Source of the DNA: Aneurinibacillus sp. | GTDB lineage: Bacteria; Bacillota; UBA5301; DYFA01 | Direction of reading: 5' to 3' | Assembly: GCA_020725425.1 (NCBI GenBank) | Contig: DYFA01000006.1 | Coordinates: forward strand, 1-64,000 | Length of the DNA: 64,000 nt | Shown here: one piece after another, positions 52,007 to 60,371 of the stretch | Numbering within the stretch: position 1 is the stretch's first letter | How the letters are laid out: each line of letters opens with the position of its first letter | Notes under the pieces: generated by a model | What the model was told of the DNA's origin: nothing | The model's database searches: none | Seen by the model: the letters and a program-made list of their open reading frames with translations, nothing else | Made by a program: the position numbers and the translations under genes

Positions 52007-52035
52007 ATTATACCATGGTCCGGTCCGCTCTTCAA
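52007..52035 (-). promoter_or_regulatory. SigA-type promoter of the OLE RNA
   Basis: TTGAAG (52035-52030) and a perfect TATAAT (52012-52007) are separated by 17 bases on the minus strand. The predicted start at about 52000 lies five bases before the closing stem of the RNA. There is no obvious terminator between the RNA and oapA, so longer transcripts into oapA and dxs are likely. Confidence 0.85.
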
Positions 52036-52075
52036 GGCAGGCGAGCAGGACGGAGGGCCGGATCGGCCACCAAGG

Positions 52076-52528
52076 CTAGCGCGGTGTGAACAGCGCGGCG
52101 ATGACGACCCCCAGCGCCGCTCCGGCCAGGACTTCCACCGGGCTGTGTCCGAGGAGCTCCTTCAGCCGGTCCTCTCGGACGCGCCCGCCGTGGTAGAGGT
52201 CGTCTACGATCTGGTTGAGAATCTCCGCCTGCTTTCCGGCGGCCTGGCGGACACCGGCGGCGTCGTACATGACGATCATGGCGAAAACCCAAGCCAGGGC
52301 GGTCACCGGGCTGGCCCAGCCGGTCCGCTGGCCGATGGCCGTGGCCAGGGAGGTGACGAAGGCCGAGTGGGAGCTGGGCATGCCGCCCGCCCCTACGAAA
52401 CGCCGGAAGTTGAGGCGCTTCTCCTTGACCAGGGTATGGACCACCTTCAGCGACTGGGCAATGAACCAGGCCAGGAAGGAGACTTCCAGGACCGGATTGC
52501 TCAACAGTTGCGCCAACGCTCCGCCCAA
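52076..52528 (-). CDS. Divergent PAP2-family membrane protein
   Basis: The 150-residue protein (DUF212/divergent PAP2) has three to four hydrophobic segments, and the phosphatase-like motifs GMPSSHSAFVTSLATAIG and GHSPVEVLAGAALG. PAP2 enzymes remove phosphate from lipid phosphates. Next to ispA and dxs, a prenyl-phosphate substrate is an attractive guess, but it is unproven. The start is a TTG at 52528, 14 bases after ispA. The OLE promoter lies just downstream. Confidence 0.85.
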   Translation of the reverse strand: MGGALAQLLSNPVLEVSFLAWFIAQSLKVVHTLVKEKRLNFRRFVGAGGMPSSHSAFVTSLATAIGQRTGWASPVTALAWVFAMIVMYDAAGVRQAAGKQAEILNQIVDDLYHGGRVREDRLKELLGHSPVEVLAGAALGVVIAALFTPR

Positions 52529-52542
52529 GTCGCTCGCCCTTC

Positions 52543-53433
52543 CTATCGGTCCCGCTGCAGGATGAAGTCGGCCAGCGCGGCCAGCACTTCCCCGCGCTCC
52601 CCGAAGCCCGCCACGGCCTGCTTGGCCTCCTCGGCGGCCTCCCGAGCCCGCCGGCGGGCCTCCTCGATCCCCAAGAGCCCCGGGTAGGTGGCCTTCGCCC
52701 GGGCGGCGTCCTTCCTCACCGTCTTTCCGGTCTTTTCGGCCTCGCCTTCGACGTCCAGCAGATCGTCGGTGATTTGGAAGGCCAGCCCCACCGCCTCGCC
52801 GTAGCGGGTCAGGGCGGCGAGCTCCCTGGGCGTCGCCCCGCCCAGGAGGGCTCCGATCCGGACCGAGGCGCGGATGAGGGCGCCGGTCTTCCGCCGGTGA
52901 ATGGATTCGAGCTCGGGAACGGCCAACTGTCGCCCTTCTCCCAGGAGATCGTCGGCCTGGCCGCCCGCCATGCCCCGCGATCCCGAGGCCACGGCCAGCT
53001 CGACAGTGGCCGCCAGCGCCTGCTCCGCTGACGCGCCCGCCGCCCGCGCCCCGTTCGCCATCACCTCAAAGGCCAGGGTGAGGAGGGCGTCCCCGGCGAG
53101 CAGGGCGATCGCCTCCCCATACACCCGGTGAGCGGAGGGGCGGCCGCGCCGCCAGTCGTCATCGTCCATGCAGGGCAGGTCGTCGTGGATGAGGGAGTAG
53201 GCGTGGACCAGTTCGACTGCGCAGGCTGCCGGCAGGACCGGCTCGGCTGGCGCGCCGACCGCCTCGGCCGCCGCCACCACGAGATACCCGCGCAGCCGCT
53301 TGCCACCGCCGAGGGTTGAATAGCGCATCGCCTCGTGCAGGAGGGACGGAGGAGCCTCGGCTGGCGGCAGAACCGCCGCCAACTCTGTCTCGACCCGCCG
53401 GGCGCAGTCCGCCCACCGTTCGGCAAGAATCAT
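52543..53433 (-). CDS. ispA: Farnesyl/geranyl diphosphate synthase
   Basis: IspA condenses isopentenyl diphosphate with allylic diphosphates to farnesyl diphosphate. The 296-residue helical protein has the two aspartate-rich motifs DDLPCMDDDD (residues near 82-91) and DDLLDVEGEAEKTGKT. GGGKRLR for diphosphate binding is near residue 43. The ATG at 53433 overlaps the xseB stop by four bases. Order xseA-xseB-ispA is conserved across Firmicutes. Confidence 0.95.
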   Translation of the reverse strand: MILAERWADCARRVETELAAVLPPAEAPPSLLHEAMRYSTLGGGKRLRGYLVVAAAEAVGAPAEPVLPAACAVELVHAYSLIHDDLPCMDDDDWRRGRPSAHRVYGEAIALLAGDALLTLAFEVMANGARAAGASAEQALAATVELAVASGSRGMAGGQADDLLGEGRQLAVPELESIHRRKTGALIRASVRIGALLGGATPRELAALTRYGEAVGLAFQITDDLLDVEGEAEKTGKTVRKDAARAKATYPGLLGIEEARRRAREAAEEAKQAVAGFGERGEVLAALADFILQRDR

Positions 53434-53690
53434 GGCTGCTGCTCGCCGCGGGCAGTGAAGGGCGCCTCGACCACGCGGCCGTCCGCTTCCCGCAGGAGCT
53501 GCTGCACCCGCCCTTCTGCCTCGTCCAGGCGGGCCTTGCATACCCGGGACAAGCCGATGCCCTCTTCGAACAGCGCCAGTGCCCGGTCGAGGGGTAGGTC
53601 AGCCTGTTCCAGTTCCGCCACCACGTCCTTCAGCCGGTTGAAGGCCTGCTCAAAACTGAGCGCCGGCTCTCCGCTCTTCTTCTCCCCCAT
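53430..53690 (-). CDS. xseB: Exonuclease VII small subunit
   Basis: XseB partners XseA in degrading single-stranded DNA. The 86-residue all-helical protein has the family signature FEQAFNRLKDVVAELEQADL followed by LDRALALFEEGI. The ATG at 53690 lies nine bases after AAGGAGG and gives the usual size. The gene overlaps the end of xseA by 41 bases and the start of ispA by four. Confidence 0.94.
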   Translation of the reverse strand: MGEKKSGEPALSFEQAFNRLKDVVAELEQADLPLDRALALFEEGIGLSRVCKARLDEAEGRVQQLLREADGRVVEAPFTARGEQQP

Positions 53691-55086
53691 CTTTCTGTTC
53701 CTCCTTCGCCGCAAACGGCAACCGACCGGTTCCTCCGTCGGGAAAGACCCCGGTCACCGCACAGCCGAGCTGACCCCGGGCCAACACCACTTCGACTTCC
53801 TCGCCCACCGCCACCGTCCCGGCCTCCCGCAGGACCTGCCCGCCAGGCCTCCGGCAGACGGCGTAGCCCCGCCCCAGAGTCTTGAGGGGGCTGAGGGCGT
53901 CCAAGGCCGCGACGAGCGGCGCCCACTCTCCCCGCCGGCGCTCCACCAGCCCATGACCGCGGGCCTTCAATTCCGCCTCCCACCGGGCTACCTCGGTCGC
54001 TGAGCGGCGGGTCAGGTTGAGACCGGCCTGGACCAGCCGCGGCCACAGGTCGCTGTTCAGAGCTCGCTGGGCGAGCTGGGATCGGCGTACCAACCTTTCG
54101 CCCAGCAGGGCGTTGAGCTCGTCCAAGCCCTGGGCCAGTTCGCCCAGCCGGCGCTCCAGGTCAAAAGCCCGGCTCCCGGTGAGCCGCTCGACCAGCATCC
54201 GGCGCCCCTCGACTGCCGAGCGCAGCTGGTAGCCAAGGGTGGCCGCTAGCCGCTCCACCTCGTTCCGGAGCCGGAGAGCGTCCGGCGCCACGAGTTCCGC
54301 CCCGGCCGAGGGCGTGGCTGCCCGGCAGTCGGCCACGAAGTCGGCGATGGTGAAGTCGGTCTCGTGCCCCACCGCCGAGACGACCGGCACGGGGCAGGCG
54401 GCGATCGCCCGGGCCACCCGCTCGTCGTTGAAGGCGGAGAGCTCCTCGAGCGACCCTCCGCCGCGCCCGACGATGATGACCTCGACCCGGGGGTGCTGCC
54501 CGAGAACCTTCAGGGCCGCCACCAGCGACTCGGGGGCTTCCTCCCCCTGGACCACCGCGGGGGCCAGGAGAATGTCGATGCCTGGAGCCCGCCGCCGGAT
54601 GACGTGGATGATATCCCGGATCGCCGCTCCCACCGGCGAGGTCACCACCCCGACGCAGCGGGGGAACAGCGGTAGGGGCCGCTTGCGCTCGGGAGCGAAG
54701 AGCCCCTCGGCCTCAAGCCTGGCCTTGAGTTCGGTGAAGGCCAGGAAGAGCTCCCCTTCGCCGTCGGGCCACAACTCCTCCACTTGGAGCTGATATTCCC
54801 CCCGCGCCTCGTAGACCCGGATGGAGCCGAACGCCACGAGCTTCTGGCCGTCCCGCGGCATGAACCGCAAATTCTGGGCCCGGCTTCGCCACATCACGCA
54901 CCGCAGTTGCGCCTGGTCGTCCTTGAGGGTAAAGTACAGATGGCCTGACGGATGCTGCTGCCGGAAGTTGGAGAGCTCGCCCCGGACCAGGATGGCGGTG
55001 AGTCCGGGCGCGTCCTCAAGGAGCTCCCGGATTCGCTGGGTGAGCTGCTGCACCGAGTACACGACTGGCGTCACGGTCCGAGCCAC
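53650..55086 (-). CDS. xseA: Exonuclease VII large subunit
   Basis: XseA carries the catalytic activity of exonuclease VII. The 478-residue protein has an N-terminal OB-fold (about 7-105, with VRGELSNFRQQHPSGHLYF), a catalytic domain with GVVTSPVGAAIRDI and GRGGGSLEELSAFND, and a long coiled-coil region that binds XseB. GTG at 55086 follows GGAGG at seven bases. It lies 83 bases below the terminator-bounded nusB unit and probably starts its own operon. Confidence 0.95.
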   Translation of the reverse strand: MARTVTPVVYSVQQLTQRIRELLEDAPGLTAILVRGELSNFRQQHPSGHLYFTLKDDQAQLRCVMWRSRAQNLRFMPRDGQKLVAFGSIRVYEARGEYQLQVEELWPDGEGELFLAFTELKARLEAEGLFAPERKRPLPLFPRCVGVVTSPVGAAIRDIIHVIRRRAPGIDILLAPAVVQGEEAPESLVAALKVLGQHPRVEVIIVGRGGGSLEELSAFNDERVARAIAACPVPVVSAVGHETDFTIADFVADCRAATPSAGAELVAPDALRLRNEVERLAATLGYQLRSAVEGRRMLVERLTGSRAFDLERRLGELAQGLDELNALLGERLVRRSQLAQRALNSDLWPRLVQAGLNLTRRSATEVARWEAELKARGHGLVERRRGEWAPLVAALDALSPLKTLGRGYAVCRRPGGQVLREAGTVAVGEEVEVVLARGQLGCAVTGVFPDGGTGRLPFAAKEEQKDGGEEERRAGAQF

Positions 55087-55129
55087 CTGAATGCCTCCGC
55101 TTCTCCTCGCCTTTCTGCCGGGCATAACG

Positions 55130-55153
55130 AAAAAGAGGCAGCTCCTGGCTGCC
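55130..55153 (-). terminator. Terminator after nusB
   Basis: GGCAGC (55137-55142) and GCTGCC (55148-55153) form a six-base stem with a 5-base loop; on the minus strand TCTTTTT follows. It lies 16 bases after the nusB stop codon and separates the carboxylase-asp23-nusB unit from xseA. Confidence 0.8.
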
Positions 55154-55168
55154 CGCCGGTGCGCCGCC

Positions 55169-55642
55169 TTAGGTCGCCGGCTCTTCGCTCTTGCCCGGCG
55201 GCCTTCCAGCCAGTGCCGGCTGGCCCTGACCCGCCCGTGGGGTCGAAAGATGCCGCACCAGATTCCCCAGAATGCCGTTGACGAACTTCGCCGAATTGGC
55301 GTCGCCGTACCGCTTGGCCAGCTCGACCGCCTCGTTCACCGTGACGCTGGCCGGCACGTCGGGGACCAGCAGCAACTCGTAGACCGCTAGGCGCAGGATG
55401 TTGCGGTCTATGTTGGCCATGCGCTCCACGGGCCAGTCCACCGCGAAGACGCCGAGCAGCCGGTCGATCTCCGCCAGCCGCTCGGCCGTCCCCCGGGCCA
55501 GCTGAATCGCAAACTCCGGGACTTCCGTCTCCCCGCCCACGCTGGTCAGCGTGTTGGCGACGGCCTCCTCGACCGGAACGCGCCCCACGTCCACTTGGAA
55601 AAGAATCTTCAAGGCCGTCTCCCGGGCCAGGCGCCGGCTCAT
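55169..55642 (-). CDS. nusB: Transcription antitermination protein NusB
   Basis: NusB binds boxA RNA with NusE and supports rRNA antitermination. The 157-residue helical protein opens with SRRLARETALKILFQVD and ends with the conserved block containing VNEAVELAKRYGDANSAKFV and NGILGNLVR. A proline/glycine-rich tail follows. It is preceded by the DUF2273 gene with a three-base gap. Confidence 0.95.
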   Translation of the reverse strand: MSRRLARETALKILFQVDVGRVPVEEAVANTLTSVGGETEVPEFAIQLARGTAERLAEIDRLLGVFAVDWPVERMANIDRNILRLAVYELLLVPDVPASVTVNEAVELAKRYGDANSAKFVNGILGNLVRHLSTPRAGQGQPALAGRPPGKSEEPAT

Positions 55643-55645
55643 GGA

Positions 55646-55873
55646 CTACTCCCCCGGCGGCAGGAGCCGGTTGATCAGATCGGTCAAGCTCTCGTGGGCG
55701 TCAACCCGGGACCCGAGCATCCACCCCGCCCATACGCAGGCCGCCAGGAAGAGACCACGCCAGAAACCCAGAAGGATCACCAGCAACCCGATGGCGAAGC
55801 CCAGTGCGGCACCGATGGCGCGTCCCCGGTTCTTGCTCAGCCAGGTCAGAAAGGGCTCCCAGTTCGGTTGCAC
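55646..55873 (-). CDS. DUF2273 small membrane protein
   Basis: The 75-residue protein has two hydrophobic segments (about 18-36 and 38-56) after a short polar N terminus, with GRAIGAALGFAIGLLVILLG as the first. The family regularly sits beside asp23 and amaP and is thought to be part of the same envelope complex. The start is a GTG at 55873 after a GGGGGG sequence. Confidence 0.85.
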   Translation of the reverse strand: MQPNWEPFLTWLSKNRGRAIGAALGFAIGLLVILLGFWRGLFLAACVWAGWMLGSRVDAHESLTDLINRLLPPGE

Positions 55874-55886
55874 GGTCTCGTCCCCC

Positions 55887-56429
55887 CTACTCGACCCGGG
55901 CCTTGCCCACTTCGGCTACGGCGCGGAACGTCACTGCCACCCGGCTCACGGTCACGCCCACCGTCTCCGCAATGTACCGCTCCACCCGGTGCTGGAGTTC
56001 GTCCGAGATGGCGGGGATGGCCGAGTCGGGCAGCACAGTCACTGCGAGGTGGATGGAGACCCCCTGCTTGTCCGCCCGCAGGTCGACCTTGACGTCGCGT
56101 ACCCCCTGTACCTGCCGGGCGGCCCGCTGCACCAGGTTCTCCACCGCCTTCAGCGAGATGCGGATGGTGCCCAGTTCCGTTTCCCGGATAAGGGCCCGGC
56201 TCATATGGCGCCGGCGGGCGGACCAGGCCAGAACGTACCACGCGATCGCGAGCTCGGCCAAGCCGATCACCGCCGTCTCGGCGCGATAGGGGCCGAGCAT
56301 GGCTTGTCCCGCGTCAGCCAGCCAGGGACGGGGGTCCCACCCGACAAGCCCCACCGCCAGCATCAGCACGCCCTTGACGAAGAGCGCGAGAAAGATCAGG
56401 ACCAGCAAGACCCGGTCAAGCACGGTCAT
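55887..56429 (-). CDS. amaP: AmaP alkaline-shock membrane anchor
   Basis: AmaP anchors Asp23 at the cell membrane in Staphylococcus. The 180-residue protein has two membrane segments (about 5-30 and 50-70) and a C-terminal Asp23-like domain from about 80 to 180 (GTIRISLKAVENLV and VKVDLRADKQGVSIHL). The ATG at 56429 gives the usual start MTVLDRVLL; the earlier codons at 56477 overlap the asp23 end and lack support. It lies between asp23 and DUF2273. Confidence 0.9.
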   Translation of the reverse strand: MTVLDRVLLVLIFLALFVKGVLMLAVGLVGWDPRPWLADAGQAMLGPYRAETAVIGLAELAIAWYVLAWSARRRHMSRALIRETELGTIRISLKAVENLVQRAARQVQGVRDVKVDLRADKQGVSIHLAVTVLPDSAIPAISDELQHRVERYIAETVGVTVSRVAVTFRAVAEVGKARVE

Positions 56430-56485
56430 ATGGCCTTCCCCTTTCCCTTGCCGGACTCCCACCCGGCGTTGCGGCAACTATTGGC

Positions 56486-56869
56486 TCAACGGACCCGGAT
56501 TTCCTCCTGCTTCTCTTCCTGCGGGAAGTGGACCCCCTGGACGTGAACGTTCACTTCCACCACGCTCAGGCCGGTCATCGACTCGATCGCCCGCTTCACG
56601 TTCTCCTGGACCTTGGTGGCTACCTCCGGGATCTGCACCCCGTACTCGGTAATGATGAAGAGGTCGGCTGCCGCCTCTTTCTCCCCGACCTCGACCTTGA
56701 CCCCCTTGGACAGGTTCTTTCGCCCGAGGAGCTCGGCGATCCCGCCGGCCAGTCCGCCGCTCATGCCGGCCACGCCCTCGACCTCCGTGGCCGCCAGGCC
56801 GGCGATGATTCCCACGACTTCGTTGGCGATCCGAATCGTGCCCATGTCGCTCCGGCTTTCCCGTTCCAT
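56486..56869 (-). CDS. Asp23/Gls24-family envelope stress protein
   Basis: The 127-residue protein has the family core GTIRIANEVVGIIAGLAATEVEGVAGMSG and a conserved C-terminal half with YGVQIPEVATKVQENVKRAI. Asp23 proteins are abundant and sit under the membrane, tied to cell-wall stress; YqhY, the homologue in this gene context, also affects acetyl-CoA carboxylase. That link is noteworthy because accC is directly upstream. The ATG at 56869 follows GAGGGGG at seven bases. Confidence 0.92.
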   Translation of the reverse strand: MERESRSDMGTIRIANEVVGIIAGLAATEVEGVAGMSGGLAGGIAELLGRKNLSKGVKVEVGEKEAAADLFIITEYGVQIPEVATKVQENVKRAIESMTGLSVVEVNVHVQGVHFPQEEKQEEIRVR

Positions 56870-56944
56870 GGGAGTTCCCCCCTCACCGTAGACTCGCTCG
56901 TTTGCCCGCACTGCAATCCTATCCAGTATCCCCCTCGCGAATGA

Positions 56945-58294
56945 CTAGTCCTCGGCGAGCACCCGGCGCTGAATGAAGTTCGTGTACACCTCACCCCGCC
57001 GGAAGAAGGCGTTGTCGAGCACTTTCTTGTGGAAGGGGATCGTCGTCGGGATGCCCTCCACCACAAACTCGTCCAGGGCCCGCCGCATCCGCATGATCGC
57101 CTCGTCCCGGGTGTTCCCCCAGGCGATCAGCTTGGCGATCAGGGAGTCGTAGTGCGGCGGGATGGTGTATCCCGGGTAGATCGCGGTGTCCACCCGGATA
57201 CCCGGCCCGCCCGGGAGCACCAGCCGGCCGATCCGGCCGGGGGCGGGGCGGAAGTCGAACTCCGGGTCCTCGGCGTTGATCCGGCACTCGATGGCGTGGC
57301 CCTCGAGGGCGATGTCGACCTGGCCGTAGCCGAGGGGTTCGCCGGCGGCGATGCGGATCTGCTCCTTCACCAGGTCGATTCCGGTGACCAACTCGGTGAC
57401 CGGGTGTTCCACCTGGATGCGGGTGTTCATTTCGATGAAGTAGAAGTTTCCGTGTTTGTCGACCAGGAATTCGACGGTCCCGGCGTTGCTGTAGCCGACC
57501 CGCTTCACGCCGGCCACCGCTACCTCCCCCATCTCCCGTCGCTTCTCGGGGGTGAGGACGGTGGAGGGAGACTCTTCGAGCACCTTCTGGTGGCGCCGCT
57601 GGAGGGAGCAGTCGCGCTCACCCAAGTGCACCGCGTTGCCGTGCTCGTCGGCCAGAATCTGGATTTCGATGTGCCGCGGCTCTTCGACGAACTTCTCTAT
57701 GTAGACCGCCGGGTTCCCGAAGGCCGCCTCCGCCTCGGCCCGGGCAGCCCGGATCGCACTCAGGAGGTCCTTCCGGTTATGGGCAATCCGCATCCCCTTG
57801 CCCCCACCCCCGGCTGAGGCTTTGACGAGCACCGGGTACCCGATCGCCGCGGCGACCTCGACTGCCTCCTTCTCCTCGGTGACCGCCCCCTCACTGCCCG
57901 GGACCACCGGCACACCGGCTGCCGCCATTCTCTTTTTCGCTGCGGCCTTATCGCCCATCTGCTCGATGGCCGAGGCCGAAGGGCCGATGAACTTCAGCTC
58001 GTGAGTCTCGCAGATCTCGGCAAAGTAGCTGTTCTCGGCGAGAAACCCATACCCCGGGTGGATGGCGTCCACCCCGGCGATCACCGCGGCCGAGATGATG
58101 TTCGGGATGTTCAAGTAGCTCTTGGCGGTAGGAGCGGGACCGACGCAGTACGCCTCGTCGGCGTACTTGACGTGGAGCGAGTGGCGGTCTGCCTCGGAAT
58201 AGATGGCCACCGTTCCGATGCCGAGTTCCCGGCAGGCCCGCATCACCCGGACGGCAATCTCCCCGCGGTTGGCCACCAGCACCTTATTGAACAA
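56945..58294 (-). CDS. accC: Biotin carboxylase subunit AccC
   Basis: AccC carboxylates the biotin carrier with bicarbonate and ATP. The 449-residue ATP-grasp protein has the glycine loop [32 protein letters not shown] and [14 protein letters not shown] with catalytic residues. It lies 18 bases downstream of the carboxyltransferase-carrier gene. With that partner it could serve a two-component pyruvate carboxylase as well as acetyl-CoA carboxylase; no accA or accD is in the window. Confidence 0.95.
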   Translation of the reverse strand: MFNKVLVANRGEIAVRVMRACRELGIGTVAIYSEADRHSLHVKYADEAYCVGPAPTAKSYLNIPNIISAAVIAGVDAIHPGYGFLAENSYFAEICETHELKFIGPSASAIEQMGDKAAAKKRMAAAGVPVVPGSEGAVTEEKEAVEVAAAIGYPVLVKASAGGGGKGMRIAHNRKDLLSAIRAARAEAEAAFGNPAVYIEKFVEEPRHIEIQILADEHGNAVHLGERDCSLQRRHQKVLEESPSTVLTPEKRREMGEVAVAGVKRVGYSNAGTVEFLVDKHGNFYFIEMNTRIQVEHPVTELVTGIDLVKEQIRIAAGEPLGYGQVDIALEGHAIECRINAEDPEFDFRPAPGRIGRLVLPGGPGIRVDTAIYPGYTIPPHYDSLIAKLIAWGNTRDEAIMRMRRALDEFVVEGIPTTIPFHKKVLDNAFFRRGEVYTNFIQRRVLAED

Positions 58295-58312
58295 CGGACG
58301 TCCTCCTTGAGC

Positions 58313-58783
58313 CTAAGGAAGCTTCTCAATGATGAAGAGGGGCTGGCCGTACTCGACTGGCTGGGCGTTCTCCACCAGGACGCGCTCGATGCGCCCCCGG
58401 ACCTCCGCCTCGATTTCGTTCATCAGTTTCATCGCCTCGATGATGCAGAGCGGCTGCCCCACTTCGACGATGTCCCCCTCCTTGACGAAGGGGTCGGCGT
58501 CGGGCGCCGGGGCCCGGTAGAAGGTGCCGACCATGGGGGCGGTGACGGCGTATTGGTTCTCCCGCAAGACGAGCTCTGTCGCCTCGGGCTCCTCGGCCGG
58601 GAGCTCCTCTGTCCGGGCCGCGGGCCGCACGGGGGCGGCGGACGACGCCGGAGCCGCCACCGTCAGTCCGGCGGCCACGGCCTTCTTGATGCTGACGCGG
58701 ACTCCTTCGCTTTCGACGTTCAACTCGGAGATATCGGTCTCGTTGAGCAGCTTGATAAGCTCTTTGATCTCTTTGATGTTCAA
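58313..58783 (-). CDS. accB: Possible internally initiated AccB
   Basis: In frame within the longer gene, TTG at 58783 is preceded by AAGGAGGT (58798-58791) with 7-base spacing. Starting there gives a 156-residue protein with the exact layout of AccB: the N-terminal [10 protein letters not shown] helix, an alanine/proline linker and the biotinyl domain with K119. The length agrees with stand-alone AccB. It would supply carrier protein to acetyl-CoA carboxylase while the fusion serves the carboxyltransferase. Expression is inferred from sequence only. Confidence 0.6.
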   Translation of the reverse strand: MNIKEIKELIKLLNETDISELNVESEGVRVSIKKAVAAGLTVAAPASSAAPVRPAARTEELPAEEPEATELVLRENQYAVTAPMVGTFYRAPAPDADPFVKEGDIVEVGQPLCIIEAMKLMNEIEAEVRGRIERVLVENAQPVEYGQPLFIIEKLP

Positions 58784-60202
58784 TGCGCCGACCTCCTTGG
58801 TGGTGCCCGGCGCCGGGCCGGAAGCGGCCACTTGCGCCGCGGCTGGCGCTAGTCCCGCCCCTCCGTGGCCCGCCTTCCCTTCAAGGAACTTGCGGGCAGT
58901 TTGGGGGAAGAGGGCGTAGGAGATTACGTCTTCTTCACAACGCGCCAAGCTGCCGATCTCCTGGCGCGCCTTCTCCATGCCGGGAGGGAGAAGGTCGGCG
59001 GGACGGCAGGTTATTACTTCGGCATCCCCGATGAGTATCCTCCTCACCTCCGGCGAGAGGGGGGCCGGCGGCTGGCCGTAAAGGCCCTTGGCGTACGCCT
59101 TGACCTCGTCGGGAACCACTTTGTAGCGTGCCCCCATGAGGATGTTCAATACCGCCTGGGTGCCGACGATCTGGCTGGTCGGGGTGACCAGCGGGGGGAA
59201 GCCGAGATCCTCCCGGACCTTCGGGATCTCTGCCAGGACATCGTGGAGCTTATCCAGGGCCTTCTGCTGTTCGAGCTGCGTGACCAGGTTGGAGATCATG
59301 CCGCCGGGGACCTGATGGGAGAAGACCCGCATGTCGGAGATGCGGGTGACGCCCCGCTCGAAACCGCGCCGGCGCCGTAGGTCGTCGAAGTACCGCGCCA
59401 CTTCGAAGAGGAGGTCCAGGTCCAGGCCGGAGTCCCGCTCGGTGCCGCGCAGGGCGTTGACGATCGTCTCGACGGGGGGCTGCGAGGCGCCGAAGGCCAT
59501 CGGCGCCGAGGCAGTGTCGATTACGTCCACCCCGGCCTCGGCCGCCTTGAGATAAGTCATGGGGGCAAGGCCGCCGATGTAGTGCGAGTGGAGCTGGACG
59601 GGGAGGCCGATCTCCTCCTTGAAGCGCCGGACGAGCTCATAGGCCCGGTATGGCGTGAGGAGTCCCGCCATGTCCTTGAGGCACAAGGAGTCAGCCCCTC
59701 GCTCGGCGAGCTGCCGGGCGGTCGCCACGTAGTGCTCGGTGGTGTGGATGGGGCTGATGGTGTAGACGACCGTCGCCTGGACGTGAGCCCCCGCTTCCTT
59801 GGCCACCGCCATGGGGTGTTCGAGGTTGCGGATGTCGTTCAGGGCGTCGAAGATGCGGATGATGGAGATGCCGTTCGCCACCGCCCGCCGGATGAAGGCG
59901 TCGACCACGTCGTCGGGGTAGTGCTTGTACCCGACCAGGCTCTGCCCGCGCAGGAGCATCTGGAGCGGAGTGTTCCGGATCGCCTTCCGCAGGGCGACGA
60001 GCCGCTCCCAGGGGTCTTCTTCCAGGAAACGGAGGCAGACGTCGAAGGTGGCCCCGCCCCACACCTCCAGGGAATGGTAGCCCACCCGGTCGAGTTGCTC
60101 CGCCACCGGCAGCATGTCCTCGGTGCGCATCCGGGTGGCCCACAGCGACTGATGGGCGTCGCGCAGGGTGGTATCCGTCAACCTGAGTCGAGAGAGCGCC
60201 AT
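58313..60202 (-). CDS. Carboxyltransferase (PycB/OadA type) fused to AccB-like biotin carrier
   Basis: The 629-residue protein combines an N-terminal carboxyltransferase of the PycB/OadA/transcarboxylase 5S type (about 1-445) with a C-terminal biotin carrier. The first part has [13 protein letters not shown], the metal-binding LHSHYIGG, and the conserved [20 protein letters not shown]. The last 156 residues look like a complete Acc[20 protein letters not shown] at the N terminus and EAMKLMNE with biotinyl lysine K592. An internal TTG at 58783 has a perfect AAGGAGGT seven bases upstream, so free AccB may also be made. The ATG at 60202 follows GAGGT at seven bases. With AccC it would form a pyruvate (or oxaloacetate-linked) carboxylase. 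Confidence 0.9.
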   Translation of the reverse strand: MALSRLRLTDTTLRDAHQSLWATRMRTEDMLPVAEQLDRVGYHSLEVWGGATFDVCLRFLEEDPWERLVALRKAIRNTPLQMLLRGQSLVGYKHYPDDVVDAFIRRAVANGISIIRIFDALNDIRNLEHPMAVAKEAGAHVQATVVYTISPIHTTEHYVATARQLAERGADSLCLKDMAGLLTPYRAYELVRRFKEEIGLPVQLHSHYIGGLAPMTYLKAAEAGVDVIDTASAPMAFGASQPPVETIVNALRGTERDSGLDLDLLFEVARYFDDLRRRRGFERGVTRISDMRVFSHQVPGGMISNLVTQLEQQKALDKLHDVLAEIPKVREDLGFPPLVTPTSQIVGTQAVLNILMGARYKVVPDEVKAYAKGLYGQPPAPLSPEVRRILIGDAEVITCRPADLLPPGMEKARQEIGSLARCEEDVISYALFPQTARKFLEGKAGHGGAGLAPAAAQVAASGPAPGTTKEVGALNIKEIKELIKLLNETDISELNVESEGVRVSIKKAVAAGLTVAAPASSAAPVRPAARTEELPAEEPEATELVLRENQYAVTAPMVGTFYRAPAPDADPFVKEGDIVEVGQPLCIIEAMKLMNEIEAEVRGRIERVLVENAQPVEYGQPLFIIEKLP

Positions 60203-60247
60203 CCTTCCAACCTCCACTCCCACTCGCCCGTTCTCCTGGGCAGAAAG

Positions 60248-60270
60248 AACTCAGGGCAAGACCCTGAGTT
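60248..60270 (-). terminator. Hairpin in the leader of the carboxylase operon
   Basis: AACTCAGGG (60248-60256) and CCCTGAGTT (60262-60270) are perfect 9-base inverted copies with a 5-base loop, followed on the minus strand by CTTTCT. It lies downstream of a promoter at 60304-60333 and 46 bases before the carboxyltransferase start. It could end spoIIIA transcripts, act as an attenuator, or both. Confidence 0.7.
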
Positions 60271-60303
60271 CCTGCGGCAAACCCACTTCTAGCTTTGGCT
60301 CAA

Positions 60304-60333
60304 ATTATAGAGGCCGGTCAAGCCCTGTGTCAA
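60304..60333 (-). promoter_or_regulatory. Consensus SigA promoter of the carboxylase operon
   Basis: Perfect TTGACA (60333-60328) and perfect TATAAT (60309-60304) are separated by 18 bases on the minus strand. It lies downstream of the spoIIIAH stop and about 95 bases before the carboxyltransferase start, giving vegetative expression to genes that otherwise follow a sporulation operon. Confidence 0.9.
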
Positions 60334-60371
60334 TCGGCTTCCCGCCTTGTATACACCATTCTTGGACGCCT

